The notes beneath the pieces are model-generated. The model was not told the origin of the DNA and did no database searches. It worked only from the letters and a program-made list of their open reading frames with translations. 32,424 nt of DNA, taken from Conoideocrella luteorostrata. Taxonomy: Eukaryota; Ascomycota; Sordariomycetes; Hypocreales; Clavicipitaceae. The stretch lies in the NCBI GenBank assembly GCA_032433595.1, contig JASWJB010000409.1, forward strand, positions 1-32,424. Reading direction: 5' to 3'. Shown here one piece after another: positions 30,507 through 32,424 of the stretch (position 1 is its first letter; every line of letters begins with the position of its first letter). Position numbers and translations under genes: made by a program.

Positions 30507-32174
30507 TTACATCGAGCAGCTTCTTGATAGCTTCACCGCAGCCTCCTGCCCCTCCGCCTGCATGGAAGCGCCACTCTCGAGCGGTGGCTGAACTGTAGTC
30601 TCGTACAACCGCGCTGTCCGATCGTATCTGTCCTCTGCCTTGATATAAGCGCCGGTTTCCAGTAGTTTATCTGTAGTCTTGTCCCCCCCCTCGGTGGCTG
30701 GCAACAGTGCGGTCTTATTGTTTATGTCCTTTGCCTTGATATCGGCGTCTCTCTCGAGAAGCAGCTTAACTGTAGCCTCGTGCCCCCCCTTATCGGCCAC
30801 TAGTAGCGCCGTCTGCTTGTTCCTGTTTTTCGCTTTAACATCAGCGCCCTCCGTCAGTAGTACCTTAACCGTGGCCTCGTGCCCCCCGGCGGCGGCTAAT
30901 GTTAGCGCAGTCTCACTGTTCATGTCCTTTGCCTTGATATCGGCGCCGCTCTCGAGCAGCAGCTCAACCGTGGCCTTGTGCCCCCCCTCAGCGGCCGTTA
31001 GTAGCGGCGTCTGGCTGTATATGCCCTTTAGGTTAACGGCAGCGCCACTCTTGAGCAGCAGGGAAACTGTAGCGTCGTGCCCTCCGGCGGCGGCGTACGA
31101 CAGCGCTGTCTGATCGTATCTGCCCTCCGCCTGGATATCGGCGCCCTTTTCCAGCAGCAGTTTAACCGCTGTGTCGTGCCCCCCCTGGGCGGCTAATATC
31201 AGCGCAGTCTTGTAGTCCATCTCCTTTGCCTCGATATCGGCGCCTCTCTCGAGCAGCAGCTTGACCGTAGCGTCGTGTCCCCCCTCAGCTGCCGCCAGCA
31301 GCGCCGTCCGCTTGTCCCCGTTCTTCGCCTCAATGACAGCGCCCCCGTCGAGCAGCAGCTCAACTATAGTCTCGCACCCTCCCGCGGCGGCCCACAGGAG
31401 CGCCGTCCGATCGTACTCGGCCTTCGCTTCGACATCCTGGGCCCTCGCAAGCAGCAGCTCGACAAGGTGCGTATGCCCGGCCTCGGCCGCATAAGACAAT
31501 AGGGTCCTTTCCCCTCCATCTTCTGCGTCTGCTTGAATTTTGCCGTCAGCGAGGAGCTTCTGGATAACTCCAATGTCGCCTTTGATCTTGGCCCAAGCAC
31601 GAAGCAGGACCCACCGTGTAGGCTCATGGCCGCCGTCTATAGCTACATGCAGTGCCGTCCCTTTGTCATTGCATTCAATTTCGATGTCGGAACCGTTCTG
31701 TATGAGTACCTGTGATATCTGCTCGTGGCCTCCCAGTGCTGCCCAGTGCAGAGCTGTTCGTCCGCGGTGGTCTGGGTGGTTGATGTTGTCGCGAAAGATG
31801 CCGCGCGCGAAAAACTTTTTTATGATACTCATACGGCCATTTATGACTGCCGCATGAAGTGGCGTCCGTCCGTCCTTGTCAGGGATAAGAGCGTTGGCCC
31901 TTATATGCTGTATGACCTTGTCCACGCAGTGTTCATGGCCTTGGCTTGCTATCCAATGCAGGGCAGTTCTCCCCATTTTATCCGTGGCATTCACATTTAA
32001 AGCATTTTTTTGGCTAAAAGTGTTGAGTAGCGACGGTCGATGTTGCAAAGGCGGTTCCGTCTGGAAAAGATCATTAATGTCCTGCTCGTTGCCTTTCATT
32101 GCCGCTCGGATTAGCTTGGCCTCCTTGTCAGGCCGCCCACTGCCGGGAGAAACACCCGGAGTCAGCTTGGCCAT
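30507..32174 (-). CDS. Ankyrin-repeat protein
   Basis: Single-exon minus-strand frame of 555 aa from an ATG at 32174. After a short N-terminal region (about 60 residues, charged, predicted helical) come about 14 ankyrin repeats of 33 residues with the TALHWAAxxGHEQISQVLI / TALLxAAEGGHDATVKLLLE consensus. Repeats 1-4 are diverged (one carries a 10-20 residue insertion near WAKIKGDIGVIQ), repeats 6-12 are nearly identical to each other, and the last two decay: GGDKTTDKLLETG lacks residues and the final YDRTARLYETTVQ is half a repeat. No NACHT, kinase or other effector domain is attached, so it is a stand-alone scaffold for protein binding, probably cytoplasmic. Near-identity of the central repeats suggests recent expansion or gene conversion. 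A frameshift that removed a longer C-terminal repeat array is possible. Open frames on the plus strand here are shadows. Confidence 0.85.
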   Translation of the reverse strand: MAKLTPGVSPGSGRPDKEAKLIRAAMKGNEQDINDLFQTEPPLQHRPSLLNTFSQKNALNVNATDKMGRTALHWIASQGHEHCVDKVIQHIRANALIPDKDGRTPLHAAVINGRMSIIKKFFARGIFRDNINHPDHRGRTALHWAALGGHEQISQVLIQNGSDIEIECNDKGTALHVAIDGGHEPTRWVLLRAWAKIKGDIGVIQKLLADGKIQADAEDGGERTLLSYAAEAGHTHLVELLLARAQDVEAKAEYDRTALLWAAAGGCETIVELLLDGGAVIEAKNGDKRTALLAAAEGGHDATVKLLLERGADIEAKEMDYKTALILAAQGGHDTAVKLLLEKGADIQAEGRYDQTALSYAAAGGHDATVSLLLKSGAAVNLKGIYSQTPLLTAAEGGHKATVELLLESGADIKAKDMNSETALTLAAAGGHEATVKVLLTEGADVKAKNRNKQTALLVADKGGHEATVKLLLERDADIKAKDINNKTALLPATEGGDKTTDKLLETGAYIKAEDRYDRTARLYETTVQPPLESGASMQAEGQEAAVKLSRSCSM

Positions 32175-32424
32175 CTTTCAGTGGATTTAATGTATCTCGT
32201 TATTCCGCGACCCAACAGAACAGACGCTCGAGCCGCAGCACACTGTAGGAAATATAGGTTTACCAGAATCTCGGACTTTGCTGCACGGCAGACATATTTC
32301 AAGTGGAGTTGGGCAGCAAGTGCTCATCACGTGGTGGCTGGGATTAGAATAACCAGAGAGAAGGCATACGGTGGCATTAAGCGCCGATCTCACAGCCTTG
32401 TTTCCTATCGGCGAAAACGATCTC
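32175..32424. other. 5' flank of the ankyrin gene, window edge
   Basis: No supported feature. A cysteine-containing minus-strand frame (32393-32187) stops 12 bases before the ankyrin ATG and cannot be joined without an intron that I do not see. Whatever lies upstream is beyond the window. Confidence 0.3.

Noticed and set aside
32187..32393. Cysteine-containing minus-strand frame just upstream of the ankyrin ATG
   Set aside because: It ends at a stop before the ankyrin start, with no splice pair to connect them and no recognised domain.
1..32424. CRISPR arrays, rRNA genes, bacterial operon features
   Set aside because: None seen; the intron-bearing genes show nuclear fungal DNA.

Overview
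The window is a piece of a filamentous ascomycete genome (Pezizomycotina). The genes carry short introns of 50-90 nt with GTRNGT donors and CTRAY-like branch points. GC-balanced genes are separated by very AT-rich, coding-free blocks that look like old repeat-induced point mutation (RIP). The gene content (CMT1-type GT69 glycosyltransferase, fungal GT31, an enterotoxin-like secreted protein, a PNP_UDP relic, many TACGGAGTA palindromes) suggests Hypocreales, perhaps an insect- or nematode-associated lineage. The clade is inference.

Left part (1-13.7 kb), ordinary gene-bearing DNA: an AT-rich block (1-1050); a NAPE-PLD-like metallo-beta-lactamase hydrolase (1468-2986, 3 exons); a possible solo LTR; a membrane-anchored short-chain dehydrogenase (4017-5000); an MFS anion:cation symporter (5588-7262, 3 exons); a GT31-type glycosyltransferase on the minus strand (7685-9292); a 3-kb gene-free divergent intergenic region rich in TACGGAGTA/TACTCCGTA palindromes; and a GT69 (CMT1-like) glycosyltransferase (12323-13673).

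Middle part (13.7-20.8 kb), a gene graveyard: an unidentified decayed coding trace; a CCT7 (chaperonin TCP-1 eta) pseudogene whose first two exons lie inverted relative to the rest, the break falling inside an intron; a truncated J-domain fragment; a fragment of a cysteine-containing, possibly extracellular protein; and a relic of the nucleoside-phosphorylase-like (PNP_UDP) domain used by fungal NLR-type proteins.

Right part (20.8-32.4 kb), accessory and secretory: a small secreted protein (20789-21345, minus); about 2 kb of AT-rich DNA with a 54-bp tandem duplication; a secreted multidomain toxin-like protein (23335-25342) with a Cys/His papain-like N-terminal region and two tandem copies of a beta-rich C-terminal domain; a GH27 alpha-galactosidase with a 10-nt micro-exon at its active site (26656-28266); another repeat-poor to AT-rich gap; and an ankyrin-repeat protein (30507-32174, minus). 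The best candidate for something little described is the toxin-like protein. The best structural oddity is the inverted CCT7 pseudogene. I see no operon-like pathway; the two glycosyltransferases and the SDR/MFS pair are the only neighbours that might share a theme.
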